This document shows positions 26,340 through 35,167 of a DNA stretch of 64,000 bases, in pieces. Every line of letters begins with the position of its first letter. The stretch's first letter is position 1. Source of the DNA: Actinomycetes bacterium (lineage in GTDB: Bacteria > Actinomycetota > Acidimicrobiia > Acidimicrobiales > JAMCPL01). Under the pieces are notes generated by a model. It worked only from the letters and a program-made list of their open reading frames with translations, searched no databases and was not told the origin of the DNA. The DNA lies in contig JAKAWR010000001.1 in NCBI GenBank assembly GCA_021816935.1, positions 62,001 to 126,000 on the forward strand. Direction: 5' to 3'. Made by a program: the position numbers and the translations under genes.

Positions 26340-28586
26340 TTACCTCCTAGTGTCTTGACTCTTCCCCGGAAGGGCAGCGGCGGCGCCAGCGGGGACGGCG
26401 AGGGAAGATTCCGCTGGCACCACAGCGTCCGCCTGTTCCAACAGGTCCTTGGCAACAGTGGCGACAGTGGCGGGGTCAAAGCCGAACGAGCGCATCACTT
26501 CGGGTCCTGGGCCCGATCTCCCGAAGGTAGTCATGCACAGGACGCTGGCGGCGTATCGCTCCCAACCCAGAGATCCGGCAGCCTCGACGGCGAGACGGGG
26601 TACGTCTCCCAGCACGCCCAGGCGGTAGGCTTCGTCCTGCTCCTCGAAAAGCTCCCAGGAAGGCAGGGACACGACTCGTGTGTCTATACCGTCGTTGTGA
26701 AGAAGATCGCGCGCCCCAAGGCAGGTCGCGACCTCGCTTCCCGTGGCTATGAGCGTGATCCGGCGGGCCGGATCGCCAGGTGCCGAACCGGGAGGGGTCC
26801 CAGGTCTCCCGAAGTCGGCGAGGATGTAGCCACCTCTCGCGAGCCCCGTGCCGCACGCGTGATCGTTACCGCCTACGCTCTTCCCGGAAGCAGGTTCGGC
26901 GACGGTGCCTTCGAGTACCGGGAGCGCCTGCCTCGACAGGATCAGGGCGACGGGGCCGTCGCTCTCGACGGCAACACGCCAAGCCTCAGCCGTCTCATTG
27001 GCGTCGGCGGGCCGGATCACGGTCATGCCCGGGATGGCCCGCAAAGCGGCAAGCTGCTCGACTGGCTGGTGTGTCGGACCGTCCTCGCCGAGTCCGATCG
27101 AATCGTGGGTGAATGAATAGATCACGTGAGTGCGGGACAGAGCGGCAAGCCGGATTGAGGGTTTCATGTAGTCGCTGAAGATGAAGAAGGTCCCGCCGAC
27201 GGGCAGTACGCCACCGTGGCGCGCAGCGCCGAGCATTGCCGCGCCCATAGCGTGCTCCCTGATCCCGAAGTGGAGTTGGCTGCCGGAGGGGGAGGCGGCC
27301 TCCTGATCGGTGAAACCTGCAACCGATACGCCGGTGTTGGAGGTGAGGTCTGCCGAACCGGCGACGAGAAAAGGCAGGGATGCGGCCGTTGCGTCAATAC
27401 ATTTCTTGAGCGCAGCCCTGGTTGCAACGGGTGGGTCCGACGTCGAGAAGACGGGCAAGGTGCTCTCCCATCCGGGATCGGGACGTGCCGGCCAGAGTGT
27501 GGACAGAAGCTCTGCGCGGGCGGGTTCCAGTCCGGCGATCCGTTTCTCCCAGGACTTGCGCATCTCCCGGCCTGCCGAGACGCAGTGTCGGTAGTACTCG
27601 ACCACTTCGGAGGGGACGTACATCTCCCTGTCCGGAGGCAGCCCTAGCAACTCTTTTGTCAGGCGCACCTCGTCGGGCCCGAGGGGTTCACCGTGCGCAG
27701 CGGACGTGTCGGTCTTGTGCGGCGAAGGCCGGCCGATGTGGCTGCGGAGCACGAGCAGGGATGGACGCGGGTCCAACCTGGCTCGGGCGAGTGCGGCATC
27801 CAGAAGATCGGTGTCGTCCGCGATGTCACCGAGGCGGTCGACATGCCATCCGTAGCTCTCGAAGCGGCTGGCAGTATCGTCGCTGAACGCCAGGGAGGTC
27901 GGCCCGTCGATCGTGATCCGGTTGTCGTCGTAGATGCAGACGAGATGGCCGAGGCCGAGATGGCCGGCAAGGGAGCCGGCCTCATGGCTGATGCCCTCCA
28001 TCATGTCGCCGTCAGAGGCGATGACGTAAGTGTAGTGGTTCATCACGTCGTCACCTAGCCGGTCGCGGAGCATCCGTTCGGCAAGGGCCATGCCGACGGC
28101 GTTGCCGAGACCCTGGCCGAGCGGTCCCGTGGTGACCTCGACGCCGGGGACGATGCCGGCTTCGGGGTGGCCCGGTGTAATGGAGCCGAGCTGCCTGAAG
28201 TGCATCAGGTCGTCCAGGGAGATCCCGTAGCCGCAAAGGTGGAGCATGCTGTAGAGGAGCACAGAGGCATGGCCACAGGAGAGGATGAAGCGGTCGCGAT
28301 CGGGCCATTCGGGAGCCGAGGGATCGTGGTTCATAACCCGGGTGAAGATAACGTGGGCCAGTGGAGCGAGCGCCATTGCGGTCCCCGGGTGGCCGGAGCG
28401 GGCGCGCTCGGGCATATCCATGGCCAGACCGCGGATCGTCGCTACAGCGAGCTTCTCCAGTTTGGGATCCCGGGAGCTGGAGCCTTCATGGTCGCCGGGA
28501 TTGTCCTTGCTCGCACCCGCGGGACGGAGATGGCCCGTTCCCTTGGGTTCGTGTTCGCCGGGAGCGACGGGATCGGCCTTGCTCAC
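26340..28586 (-). CDS. tkt: Transketolase
   Basis: Transketolase is the thiamine-diphosphate enzyme of the non-oxidative pentose-phosphate pathway. The 748-residue product has RSGHPGTAMALAPLAH, the ThDP motif GDGDMMEGISHEAGSL...YDDNRITIDG, and the pyrimidine-domain segment HFGIREHAMGAAMLGAARHGG. The first ~45 residues are a low-complexity polar extension. GTG 28586 lies 7 bases after TAGGGT, so the operon transcript appears leaderless. It is the promoter-proximal gene of tkt-tal-gnd-zwf-pgl. Confidence 0.96.
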   Translation of the reverse strand: MSKADPVAPGEHEPKGTGHLRPAGASKDNPGDHEGSSSRDPKLEKLAVATIRGLAMDMPERARSGHPGTAMALAPLAHVIFTRVMNHDPSAPEWPDRDRFILSCGHASVLLYSMLHLCGYGISLDDLMHFRQLGSITPGHPEAGIVPGVEVTTGPLGQGLGNAVGMALAERMLRDRLGDDVMNHYTYVIASDGDMMEGISHEAGSLAGHLGLGHLVCIYDDNRITIDGPTSLAFSDDTASRFESYGWHVDRLGDIADDTDLLDAALARARLDPRPSLLVLRSHIGRPSPHKTDTSAAHGEPLGPDEVRLTKELLGLPPDREMYVPSEVVEYYRHCVSAGREMRKSWEKRIAGLEPARAELLSTLWPARPDPGWESTLPVFSTSDPPVATRAALKKCIDATAASLPFLVAGSADLTSNTGVSVAGFTDQEAASPSGSQLHFGIREHAMGAAMLGAARHGGVLPVGGTFFIFSDYMKPSIRLAALSRTHVIYSFTHDSIGLGEDGPTHQPVEQLAALRAIPGMTVIRPADANETAEAWRVAVESDGPVALILSRQALPVLEGTVAEPASGKSVGGNDHACGTGLARGGYILADFGRPGTPPGSAPGDPARRITLIATGSEVATCLGARDLLHNDGIDTRVVSLPSWELFEEQDEAYRLGVLGDVPRLAVEAAGSLGWERYAASVLCMTTFGRSGPGPEVMRSFGFDPATVATVAKDLLEQADAVVPAESSLAVPAGAAAALPGKSQDTRR

Positions 28587-28593
28587 GTCCTAC

Positions 28594-28599
28594 ACCCTA
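28594..28599 (-). promoter_or_regulatory. -10 hexamer TAGGGT for the tkt operon
   Basis: TAGGGT lies 7 bases before GTG 28586 on the minus strand. No clear -35 is visible. Confidence 0.45.
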
Positions 28600-28836
28600 A
28601 CCTGTTCGTGTGCGTACCATAGTGCGACCCGGCTTTGCCCGGGATAGCTATTTGCCGAGCGTCTCGAAAGACGGATGCCTATCCTGCTCCTTCAGCACCT
28701 TTCGGCCGGAATCGCACGAACCGCGCTTTTCGCATGACTCCGATGTGATCGCCGGGGGTCTGGCGGTAGCAGTCCCCGTAGCCATTCCCACCGTTCTCGC
28801 AGGTCCGGGCGCTGCTTGTTCGGATTGCGCCGAGGT
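28600..28836. other. Intergenic stretch with no supported gene
   Basis: This lies between the tkt promoter and the VapC relic. Short open frames exist on both strands, but none has a recognisable motif or start signal. It may hold decayed remains of the same toxin-antitoxin insertion. Confidence 0.4.
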
Positions 28837-28956
28837 TTACGGAAGCAGGTCGAATGCGGCAACGTGGGACGGACGGACGACCCGGAAGTGTCTCTCATCC
28901 ACTGTGGCGATGGTGGTGACTCCCAGGCATTGGGCGAGCCCGATATGCCTATTCAC
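28837..28956 (-). pseudogene. VapC-type PIN toxin, C-terminal relic
   Basis: A 39-codon frame from GTG 28956 to TAA 28837 reads as the last part of a VapC ribonuclease: IGLAQCLGVTTIATVDERHF, then VVRPSHVAAFDLLP. This matches the usual VapC ending (IAT.D.RHF..VRP.H...F.LLP). The N-terminal PIN core with the first catalytic acidic residues is missing; upstream the frame runs into nagA. No vapB is recognisable beside it. It is a decayed toxin fragment and cannot encode a working toxin. Confidence 0.7.
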
Positions 28957-28964
28957 CGAGGTTC

Positions 28965-30281
28965 TCAGTCGCGGGTTGGACCGTATGCCGGCCGGCCGCC
29001 GATGAAGACCGCCTCCACGGAGAGGTCCTCGGCGGAAAGAGCCACCAAGTCGGCGCGGTAGCCCTCTCTAATGTCGCCGTTTGCCTCGAGCCCGAGAATG
29101 CGGGCCGGCACGCTGGAAAGGGCTCGGGCGGCTGCGGCGAGGCCAATGTCGCATTCCCGGGCGAGGTTGGCAAGCGCCCGGGGCATGGTAAGGACTGATC
29201 CCGCGAGGCGCCCCTCCGCAGTGAGGGGTACCGGATGACGGCCCGTAGTAGTCGGACGTACCGCGGGCCCTTCCGGGCCGGCGCAACCTGCGGTAGTAGC
29301 GGGAGACCGGACGGGGGTGCGAACTGGTGGGTCACGCGGATCGGATGACACGGTGGCGACACGGATAGCGCCAGCAGTGCCGGCGTCGGCAGCCACGGCG
29401 TCGGTTACGCCGACGAAATGGTCGGGACCCTTGAGCCGGTAGGCGAGCCGAATGAAGCCGGCGCTCGTATGGGCCAGGTCGGCGATGACGCAGACGGTTA
29501 CGCGGTCATCCAGCAGAGCCGCTCCCGCCAGACCGATATCCCTGTGGTGGATGCCTGTCATGGCGTTTCCCAGGTGAGTCGTAAGGCGCGCTCCGGCGTC
29601 GAAGGCGCGTGCAGCCTCCTCAGCCGTACAGAGGGAGTGGCCGGCGGATACGACCGTACCCTGGTTGGCAAGGGCGGCGATGGCGTCTGGCGCCCCGGCG
29701 ACATCGGGAGCAAGCGTAACGATTGCGGCGCCATCGCAGATATCGAGATAGGCGGGCAGGTCCACAGTCCGGCGGAGGTGCTCGGGCACGTGTGCGCCCG
29801 CACTGGTCAGGTACGGGCCTTCAATGTGAGCGCCGGCGACGTTTGGGCGCGGCTGCGACGGGTTATCCGGCCTGCGCGCTGCGACCTTGATGGCCTCGTG
29901 AGCTGCGGCCATCTCGTCGAGGGGGGCCGATGTAATGGTCGGGCACCACGCGACGACCCCCTGGGACAGTAGCAGAGTGTCGAGTCTGCTCCAATCTTCT
30001 CCGCACGCGCCGGCGACGTCGAAGGCCCCGATACCGTTTACCTGCATGTCAACGAACCCCGGAACCAGGATGTCGAAGGCACTCGCAGCGCCGGCATCCG
30101 GGAGGGGGCGCTGTTCCGCCTCTGGGAACGGATCCATCCCGTCGTGCTCTCCGACGACCAGGGATATGATCCCATCGGTGATGTGGACGGCCCCGTCCCG
30201 CAATAGTCCGCGTGGAGTAACGACTGTACGGGCCTCAATGATGAGGTCGGCCGCGCCGGGAGCTGGGGCAGGGGCTGCCAC
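28965..30281 (-). CDS. nagA: N-acetylglucosamine-6-phosphate deacetylase
   Basis: NagA removes the acetyl group from GlcNAc-6-P in amino-sugar and cell-wall recycling. The 438-residue amidohydrolase has the metal and substrate motifs GFVDMQVNG, GAHIEGPYL, SAGHSLCT and HLGNAMTGIHHRD, and the catalytic Asp in GVTDAVAADAG. A ~45-residue Pro/Thr/Arg-rich insertion follows IRVATVSSD, where most homologues have a short loop. GTG 30281 is 6 bases after TAGGGT. No nagB lies nearby. It ends next to the VapC relic. Confidence 0.92.
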   Translation of the reverse strand: MAAPAPAPGAADLIIEARTVVTPRGLLRDGAVHITDGIISLVVGEHDGMDPFPEAEQRPLPDAGAASAFDILVPGFVDMQVNGIGAFDVAGACGEDWSRLDTLLLSQGVVAWCPTITSAPLDEMAAAHEAIKVAARRPDNPSQPRPNVAGAHIEGPYLTSAGAHVPEHLRRTVDLPAYLDICDGAAIVTLAPDVAGAPDAIAALANQGTVVSAGHSLCTAEEAARAFDAGARLTTHLGNAMTGIHHRDIGLAGAALLDDRVTVCVIADLAHTSAGFIRLAYRLKGPDHFVGVTDAVAADAGTAGAIRVATVSSDPRDPPVRTPVRSPATTAGCAGPEGPAVRPTTTGRHPVPLTAEGRLAGSVLTMPRALANLARECDIGLAAAARALSSVPARILGLEANGDIREGYRADLVALSAEDLSVEAVFIGGRPAYGPTRD

Positions 30282-30287
30282 GGGGCC

Positions 30288-30293
30288 ACCCTA
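30288..30293 (-). promoter_or_regulatory. -10 hexamer TAGGGT for nagA
   Basis: TAGGGT lies 6 bases before GTG 30281 on the minus strand, the same hexamer as before tkt. Confidence 0.45.
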
Positions 30294-30384
30294 ACAGCGA
30301 TGGGAGGAATGCGCTCCCAGAAAGCTACGGTGACGACGGAAAGCCCCCGCCATTGAGATTGCCCGCTGCCTGCCCCGCTGCCTG

Positions 30385-30390
30385 TACGAT
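30385..30390 (+). promoter_or_regulatory. -10 hexamer TACGAT for the thioesterase gene
   Basis: TACGAT lies 6 bases before ATG 30397. The promoter is divergent from nagA. Confidence 0.45.
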
Positions 30391-30396
30391 GTCCTG

Positions 30397-30822
30397 ATGA
30401 CGCCCGAGCTGGCGAAAGTACCCCAGATCCCCCCGCCATGCGACCTGACTCTGGCCAATGTCTGCATTGGCAAGCCGGAGCCCGGGGTGACGGTGTGGCG
30501 TATGAGTGCCGACGAGCGGTTTGCCAATGCTGTAGGGGTGATGCAGGGCGGCTTCATAGCTGCTCTATGCGACTCGGCCATGGGGGCCTCTTCGATCAGC
30601 TGGGCCGCTGCGAACAACCGGGAGCGGAAGGTGGTTTCCTATACGACGGACATGCGGGTCAGCTTCATCAAGGCGGTTGAGCTGCCCTGCGAGCTGGAAT
30701 GCACGGCCCGGATCATCGCGGGCGGGAGGCGGGTGCTGTTTGGGGAGGCAGAGGTGAACGACGAGTCGGGTTGCCTGGTGGCGAAGGCGAGTGCCACGTT
30801 CATGATCGCTGACAGGCACTGA
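30397..30822 (+). CDS. PaaI-like hotdog-fold thioesterase
   Basis: This 141-residue hotdog-fold protein likely hydrolyses an acyl- or aryl-CoA thioester. The family core is visible: NAVGVMQGGFIAALCDSAMG, where the Gly-Gly and the following helix form the active-site loop and the Asp is in the catalytic position. VVSYTTDMRVSFIKAV and the last strand KASATFMI follow. Length is normal. The substrate is unknown. The ATG is set by the -10 hexamer. It does not appear to be in an operon with nagA (divergent). Confidence 0.82.
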   Translation: MTPELAKVPQIPPPCDLTLANVCIGKPEPGVTVWRMSADERFANAVGVMQGGFIAALCDSAMGASSISWAAANNRERKVVSYTTDMRVSFIKAVELPCELECTARIIAGGRRVLFGEAEVNDESGCLVAKASATFMIADRH

Positions 30823-30860
30823 GTTCTGCCCTGCAGGTGCGGCCACGGGGAATGTCGTAG

Positions 30861-30866
30861 TAGGAT
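30861..30866 (+). promoter_or_regulatory. -10 hexamer TAGGAT for the gene at 30873
   Basis: TAGGAT lies 6 bases before ATG 30873. Confidence 0.4.
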
Positions 30867-30872
30867 CACGCC

Positions 30873-31319
30873 ATGCGCCAAGACGGGCCGCCGGTCGCTA
30901 GCGGCACTTTGCAGACCGAGCCGGGAGACGCCGAAGATAGGCCGGCGCTTCGTGGTACTCCGAGGTCGCAAGGCGGGTCGGTCGTCGAGGAGATCGAAGA
31001 GCTAGCCGGCATGGTACGGAGCTATGCGTACCAGGAGACCGTGGAGCCGCTGAAGAGGGTCGGGCGTTTTCTTGCTTTCGGAGTTAGTGGGGCAGTTGGC
31101 ATCGCTATCGGGTTGAGCTTCGCACTTGTGGGCTTGCTGAGGCTCTTTGAGACCGAGACTCACGGGACATTCGCAGGCAGGTTATCGTGGGTGCCGTACC
31201 TGCTGGTGGCGGTCGTAGCGCTGGTGCTGGTGGGTGTAACGGCGTGGCAGATACCACGCCGGGTTGCCTCCAAACGGGACGCAGCGGCGCGGTACGGCCA
31301 AAGGGTGCATGGGCGTTAG
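30873..31319 (+). CDS. Two-helix membrane protein, unknown function
   Basis: This is a 148-residue protein with a polar N-terminus (1-65, ending in an acidic/amphipathic helix VVEEIEELAGMVRSYAYQE). Two transmembrane segments follow (about 68-92 and 106-128), then a basic C-terminal tail. The topology resembles small holin-like or envelope proteins of actinobacteria, but no specific family is recognised. It is the first of three consecutive small genes; the next begins 38 bases downstream with its own Shine-Dalgarno. Confidence 0.68.
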   Translation: MRQDGPPVASGTLQTEPGDAEDRPALRGTPRSQGGSVVEEIEELAGMVRSYAYQETVEPLKRVGRFLAFGVSGAVGIAIGLSFALVGLLRLFETETHGTFAGRLSWVPYLLVAVVALVLVGVTAWQIPRRVASKRDAAARYGQRVHGR

Positions 31320-31357
31320 GTGGCGGCATTGCGGGCATACGAGGAAGGTTCAGAGAC

Positions 31358-31687
31358 ATGAGCGGCATATCCCGGAACGGTCGCCAGAGCCATACCGCGT
31401 CAGGCTCGGGCAGGCATCGGAGCGGCGCGCACAATGCAGGCGTCCGTGGGGCGGAGCAGGTGGCACGGGAAGGTCATGCGGAGCCGGAGCGCGTGAGCAT
31501 AGAGGATATCGAGGAGCGTCTGCGGAGGCTGACCGGTAGTGCCGGTTCAACGGTAGCGGCTGCAAGGGAAAGTGGCCCTGCGGCGCTGCTACTGGCGGCG
31601 GCCGTGGCGGCCGTGGCGGTTGCGTATCTATTGGGCCGGCGCAGCGGGAAGCTTAGTTCGGCGGTCATCGAGATCCGGAGAAGCTGA
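31358..31687 (+). CDS. Single-helix membrane protein, unknown function
   Basis: This is a predicted 109-residue protein: a Ser/Arg/His-rich disordered N-terminus, an acidic helix (VSIEDIEERLRRL), then one transmembrane segment AALLLAAAVAAVAVAYLLG followed by basic residues RRSGK. AGGAAGG lies about 10 bases before the ATG. The pattern is like small actinobacterial membrane proteins of unknown role. The next gene begins ~20 bases downstream. Confidence 0.65.
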   Translation: MSGISRNGRQSHTASGSGRHRSGAHNAGVRGAEQVAREGHAEPERVSIEDIEERLRRLTGSAGSTVAAARESGPAALLLAAAVAAVAVAYLLGRRSGKLSSAVIEIRRS

Positions 31688-31706
31688 GGCCATCCACGCG
31701 CGGGTA

Positions 31707-31958
31707 TTGAAGAGGCTGCTCGATGAAGCCCGGAGAGCGGCGCTACGCCGGGGTGCCAAGGGGGACGCACGCTGGCTTCTGGGCGCGGGCGTGGCCTGGT
31801 TCTTTCTCTGGCGAGGCGATCGAGTGGTCCGGCCCCTCTGGAGGGGGAGGGTCAGGAAGGGTGAGCAGGTTGTCGTGAGCCTGGCTCCCCGGAGGTCCGA
31901 ACGCATACGGCCGGCCGTTGAACGCATGGGCCGCCCGGCCGAGCGCCGGGGCGAGTGA
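31707..31958 (+). CDS. Small basic protein with hydrophobic segment
   Basis: This is a predicted 83-residue basic protein. It has an N-terminal Arg/Ala-rich helix (LLDEARRAALRRGAKGDARW), a hydrophobic stretch (LLGAGVAWFFLW), then an Arg-rich tail. The TTG start is a guess, as no good Shine-Dalgarno or ATG is present; the frame is open further upstream. It sits between the previous small gene and trmI, with 9 bases to trmI, which supports an operon. Function is unknown. Confidence 0.5.
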   Translation: MKRLLDEARRAALRRGAKGDARWLLGAGVAWFFLWRGDRVVRPLWRGRVRKGEQVVVSLAPRRSERIRPAVERMGRPAERRGE

Positions 31959-31967
31959 CGCCGCATC

Positions 31968-32795
31968 GTGGCCGTGAGGGACCCGTTGAGGGGAACGCTG
32001 AAGGAGGGAGAGGAGGTACTTCTCGTCGACAGGAAGGGGAGGAAGTTCCTTGTGCAGCTCCGGGCAGGGGAGCGGTTTCACTCGCATGACGGGATAATTG
32101 ACCACTCGGCGGTGATCGGGCACCTGCCCGGTTCGGTGGTGACGACTACCAAGGACAGCCTGATGCTGGCGATGCGACCGACACTTGCGGATCGGATTCT
32201 CGAGATGCCGCGAGGCGCTCAGGTCATCTATCCGAAGGACCTCGGGTCGATCCTCATGTATGGCGACGTCTGGCCGGGCATGTCGGTGTTCGAGGCAGGG
32301 GTTGGATCAGGCGCTCTGTCGATGGCACTTCTCCGGGCGGGGGCCTCGGTGACAGGATACGAGTTGCGCCCCGATTTCGCTGCTCGTGCCCGCAAGAACG
32401 TCGCAGCGGCTTTGGGTCGTGATGTCGATTTCAGTGTTGAGGAACGTGACGCCTACGAGGGCATCGATGGAACGCGATTCGAACGCATCATGCTCGACTT
32501 GCCGGAACCGTGGCGGGTTATCGCCCACGCCGAGATGGCTCTGGTCAGCGGCGGTATTTTCATGGCGTACTTGCCGTCAATGGACCAGGTGGCGAAGCTG
32601 CGGGAGGCGCTGTCGCGGAGCAGGTTCGGGCTCGCAGGGACTTACGAGGTAATGCAGCGGGGTTGGTATATCGAGGACAGGGCGGTGCGTCCCGACCACC
32701 GGATGGTGGCGCACACAGGTTTTCTCACGACAGCCCGGCTCCTAGCGGGTCATCTGCGATCGTTCCGTTCGCTGACGTTCAGCCCTCCCCGCTGA
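31968..32795 (+). CDS. trmI: tRNA (adenine-58-N1) methyltransferase TrmI
   Basis: TrmI methylates A58 in the T-loop of tRNAs using SAM. The 275-residue product has the N-terminal beta domain (LKEGEEVLLVDRKGRKF, HSHDGIIDHS). The Rossmann methyltransferase follows: YPKDLGSILMYGDVWPGMSV, EAGVGSGALSMALLR (SAM motif I) and the catalytic Asp in MLDLPEPW. In mycobacteria the homologue is also next to the proteasome ATPase gene, so the synteny supports the call. The start is GTG 31968. Confidence 0.94.
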   Translation: MAVRDPLRGTLKEGEEVLLVDRKGRKFLVQLRAGERFHSHDGIIDHSAVIGHLPGSVVTTTKDSLMLAMRPTLADRILEMPRGAQVIYPKDLGSILMYGDVWPGMSVFEAGVGSGALSMALLRAGASVTGYELRPDFAARARKNVAAALGRDVDFSVEERDAYEGIDGTRFERIMLDLPEPWRVIAHAEMALVSGGIFMAYLPSMDQVAKLREALSRSRFGLAGTYEVMQRGWYIEDRAVRPDHRMVAHTGFLTTARLLAGHLRSFRSLTFSPPR

Positions 32796-32800
32796 GGCTC

Positions 32801-33037
32801 TCAGCCCTCCTCGATGAAGATGCACTCCCCGGGACACTCTTCGGCCGCCTCCCGGACGGAGTCCTCGAGGTCGTTGGCTACCGCCACCATGCCCGCTTGA
32901 CCTCCGGGGTCGTTCATAATCGTGTCGCCGTCTTTCACGTATGCGAGCCCGTCGTCCAGCAGGGTGAAGACACGGGGACAGATCTCCTCGCAGAGGCCGT
33001 CTCCCGTACACAGATCCTGATCTATCCAGACTTTCAA
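32801..33037 (-). CDS. Small ferredoxin next to the proteasome genes
   Basis: This is a 78-residue ferredoxin. The pattern C-x5-C-x3-C-P (residues CTGDGLCEEICP) followed by ECPGEC near the C-terminus is consistent with a single iron-sulfur cluster. A fourth Cys in the first or second motif could allow [4Fe-4S] rather than [3Fe-4S]. The TTG start is decided by a strong GGAGGAG 6 bases upstream; earlier in-frame codons lack any signal and would add ~50 unrelated residues. It is divergent from arc. A ferredoxin in this position is common in actinobacterial proteasome loci; its partner is unknown. Confidence 0.88.
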   Translation of the reverse strand: MKVWIDQDLCTGDGLCEEICPRVFTLLDDGLAYVKDGDTIMNDPGGQAGMVAVANDLEDSVREAAEECPGECIFIEEG

Positions 33038-33282
33038 CTGCTCTCCTCCTCCCGGCCTCGCAGCCGGTTCCGGTACGTGGGTGTCACTGCTTAAGAGCCT
33101 AGCGCGCAGGGAGGGTCGATGGGCGCGGATCACTTTGCGGGCTTGGATGAGATCCATATCCACTGAGATCCTCGGGAAGGCCACGAGAAGATTGGCCGAT
33201 GCGGAACATCAGGCCACGGGAGCGTGTAGGGTCGGGACATGAGCTCTTTGGCGTACGAGCCCGATGCGAGGAGGCAACGGTA

Positions 33283-35121
33283 GTGGTTGTCGAAAGGAAG
33301 GGTGGCGACCGTAAGGCAAGCGGAGATGGCGGTGCTACCTCCGGTTCAACCTCGCCAGAGAGGGCGTCAGTGCGCGCAGCTGGGAAGGGAGCGGAGAGCG
33401 GGTTGGTTGGAGAGCTAAAGGAAAGGGCCCGTCATGCCGAAGAGGAGGTAGTAGTATTGCGTCGTCGTATAGCGGAGGCGCCGACTCGCACCCAGGCGCT
33501 CGAGGAGCGCCTTCTCGAAACCCAGGGCCAGCTTTCGCAGGCGGTGTCGCGCAACGAGAAGCTCATCTTCGCGTTGCAGCAGGCGAAGGAGCGGGTCGAA
33601 TCGCTGCGGGAAGAGGTGTCGAAGCTTGCCCAGCCTCCCTCCAGCTACGGGATTTTCCTGCAGGCCAACGATGACGACACGGCTGACGTCCTCACTGCAG
33701 GCCGTAAGATGCGTGTCGCGGTCCACCCGGAAGTCGATGCCTCCAAACTGAAGAAGGGCCAGGAGGTTCTGCTCAACGAATCGCTTGCGGTTCTGGCGGC
33801 ACTTGATCCGGACGGATCAGGCGAGGTGGTGACGGTGAAGGAGGTCCTCGAGGGGAAGAAGCGCGCGATCGTCTATGCGCGAGCCGACGAGGAGCGCGTC
33901 GTGGAACTTGCGGCAAATCTCGTGGACATCGGCCTGCGTCCGGGAGACGCTCTGCTAATGGAGCCGCGGGGCGTTCTAGCGGTTGAAAGGCTGCCGAGGC
34001 CCGAGGTCGAGGAGCTGGTGCTGGAAGAGGTACCGGACGTTACGTACGCAGACGTCGGCGGCCTTGACCAGCAGATCGAAGAGATCATGGATGCTGTTGA
34101 GCTCCCCTTCGTGCATCGGGCGCTTTTCGGTGACTACCAGCTCCCGGCTCCGAAAGGCGTTCTGCTCTACGGCCCTCCGGGGTGCGGAAAGACGCTGATC
34201 GCAAAGGCCGTTGCTAACTCGCTTGCCTCGAAGGTATCGGAGGTGGTCGGCAGGTCCGGAGCGAGAAGCTATTTTCTGAACATCAAAGGCCCGGAGCTCT
34301 TGAACAAGTATGTAGGGGAGACCGAGCGGCAGATCCGGCTGGTGTTCGAGAGAGCAAGGGAAAAGGCAGAAGAGGGCGTGCCGGTGATCGTTTTCTTCGA
34401 CGAGATGGATTCTCTCTTCCGGACCCGCGGCACGGGGATCAGTTCGGACATGGAGTCGACGATCGTTCCGCAGTTGCTGGCCGAGATCGACGGGGTGGAA
34501 GCGCTGCGCAATGTCATAGTGATTGGAGCGTCGAACCGGGAGGACCTGATCGATCCGGCGATCCTGCGGCCGGGCCGCCTCGACGTGAAGATCAAGATCG
34601 AGCGGCCAGACGAGGCGGCGGCGGCTCAGATCTTCACTAGGTACCTGAACAGCGGCGTGCCTCTCGATGCAACCGAAATCGAGTCAGCAGGTGGCGGTGA
34701 CGTTGCCAAGACGGTCCAGATCATGATCGAGGCAGCGGTATCAGCAATGTACTCGTCCAGCGACGAGAACCGTTTCCTGGAGGTCACCTACCAGAACGGG
34801 GACAAGGAGGTCCTGTACTTCAAGGATTTCGCGTCGGGTGCGATGATCGAGAATGTCGTACGGCGATCGAAGAAGCGGGCGATCAAGCGTGAGATCGCCA
34901 CCGGTGAGAGGGGCATCCGATCAGAGGACCTGCTGGTATCGACCCGCCAGGAGTACAAGGAGAACGAGGACCTGCCCAACACGACGAACCCTGATGACTG
35001 GGCCAAGATCTCGGGGAAGAAGGGTGAGCGCATCGTCTACGTGCGGACGCTGCTCGCCGATGATCGGGAGGCGAAGGGTGGGCGATCCATAGAACACGTC
35101 GGCACGGGCCAGTATCTTTAG
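33283..35121 (+). CDS. arc: Proteasome-activating AAA ATPase (ARC/Mpa)
   Basis: This is the hexameric unfoldase that recognises Pup-tagged proteins and threads them into the 20S proteasome. The 612-residue product has an N-terminal coiled coil that binds Pup ([22 protein letters not shown] onward) and tandem OB folds. The AAA domain has Walker A GPPGCGKT (297-304) and Walker [10 protein letters not shown] (Asp373, Glu374). The extreme C-terminus GQYL is the motif that docks into the proteasome alpha ring. GTG 33283 is preferred because AGGAGG lies 8 bases upstream; an ATG 28 codons earlier lacks a signal. It is the first gene of the Pup-proteasome cluster. Confidence 0.96.
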   Translation: MVVERKGGDRKASGDGGATSGSTSPERASVRAAGKGAESGLVGELKERARHAEEEVVVLRRRIAEAPTRTQALEERLLETQGQLSQAVSRNEKLIFALQQAKERVESLREEVSKLAQPPSSYGIFLQANDDDTADVLTAGRKMRVAVHPEVDASKLKKGQEVLLNESLAVLAALDPDGSGEVVTVKEVLEGKKRAIVYARADEERVVELAANLVDIGLRPGDALLMEPRGVLAVERLPRPEVEELVLEEVPDVTYADVGGLDQQIEEIMDAVELPFVHRALFGDYQLPAPKGVLLYGPPGCGKTLIAKAVANSLASKVSEVVGRSGARSYFLNIKGPELLNKYVGETERQIRLVFERAREKAEEGVPVIVFFDEMDSLFRTRGTGISSDMESTIVPQLLAEIDGVEALRNVIVIGASNREDLIDPAILRPGRLDVKIKIERPDEAAAAQIFTRYLNSGVPLDATEIESAGGGDVAKTVQIMIEAAVSAMYSSSDENRFLEVTYQNGDKEVLYFKDFASGAMIENVVRRSKKRAIKREIATGERGIRSEDLLVSTRQEYKENEDLPNTTNPDDWAKISGKKGERIVYVRTLLADDREAKGGRSIEHVGTGQYL

Positions 35122-35167
35122 TGGCCGGGGGACGGCGAGCGCCTCGCCCGCTAACGTAAGAGGGTAT

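Noticed and set aside
28610-29005. A 131-codon plus-strand frame across the tkt-nagA gap
   Set aside because: It overlaps the VapC relic and the end of nagA antisense and shows no family pattern.
30873-31319. Calling the two-helix protein a phage holin
   Set aside because: The topology is similar, but there is no lysin, no phage gene and no diagnostic motif nearby.
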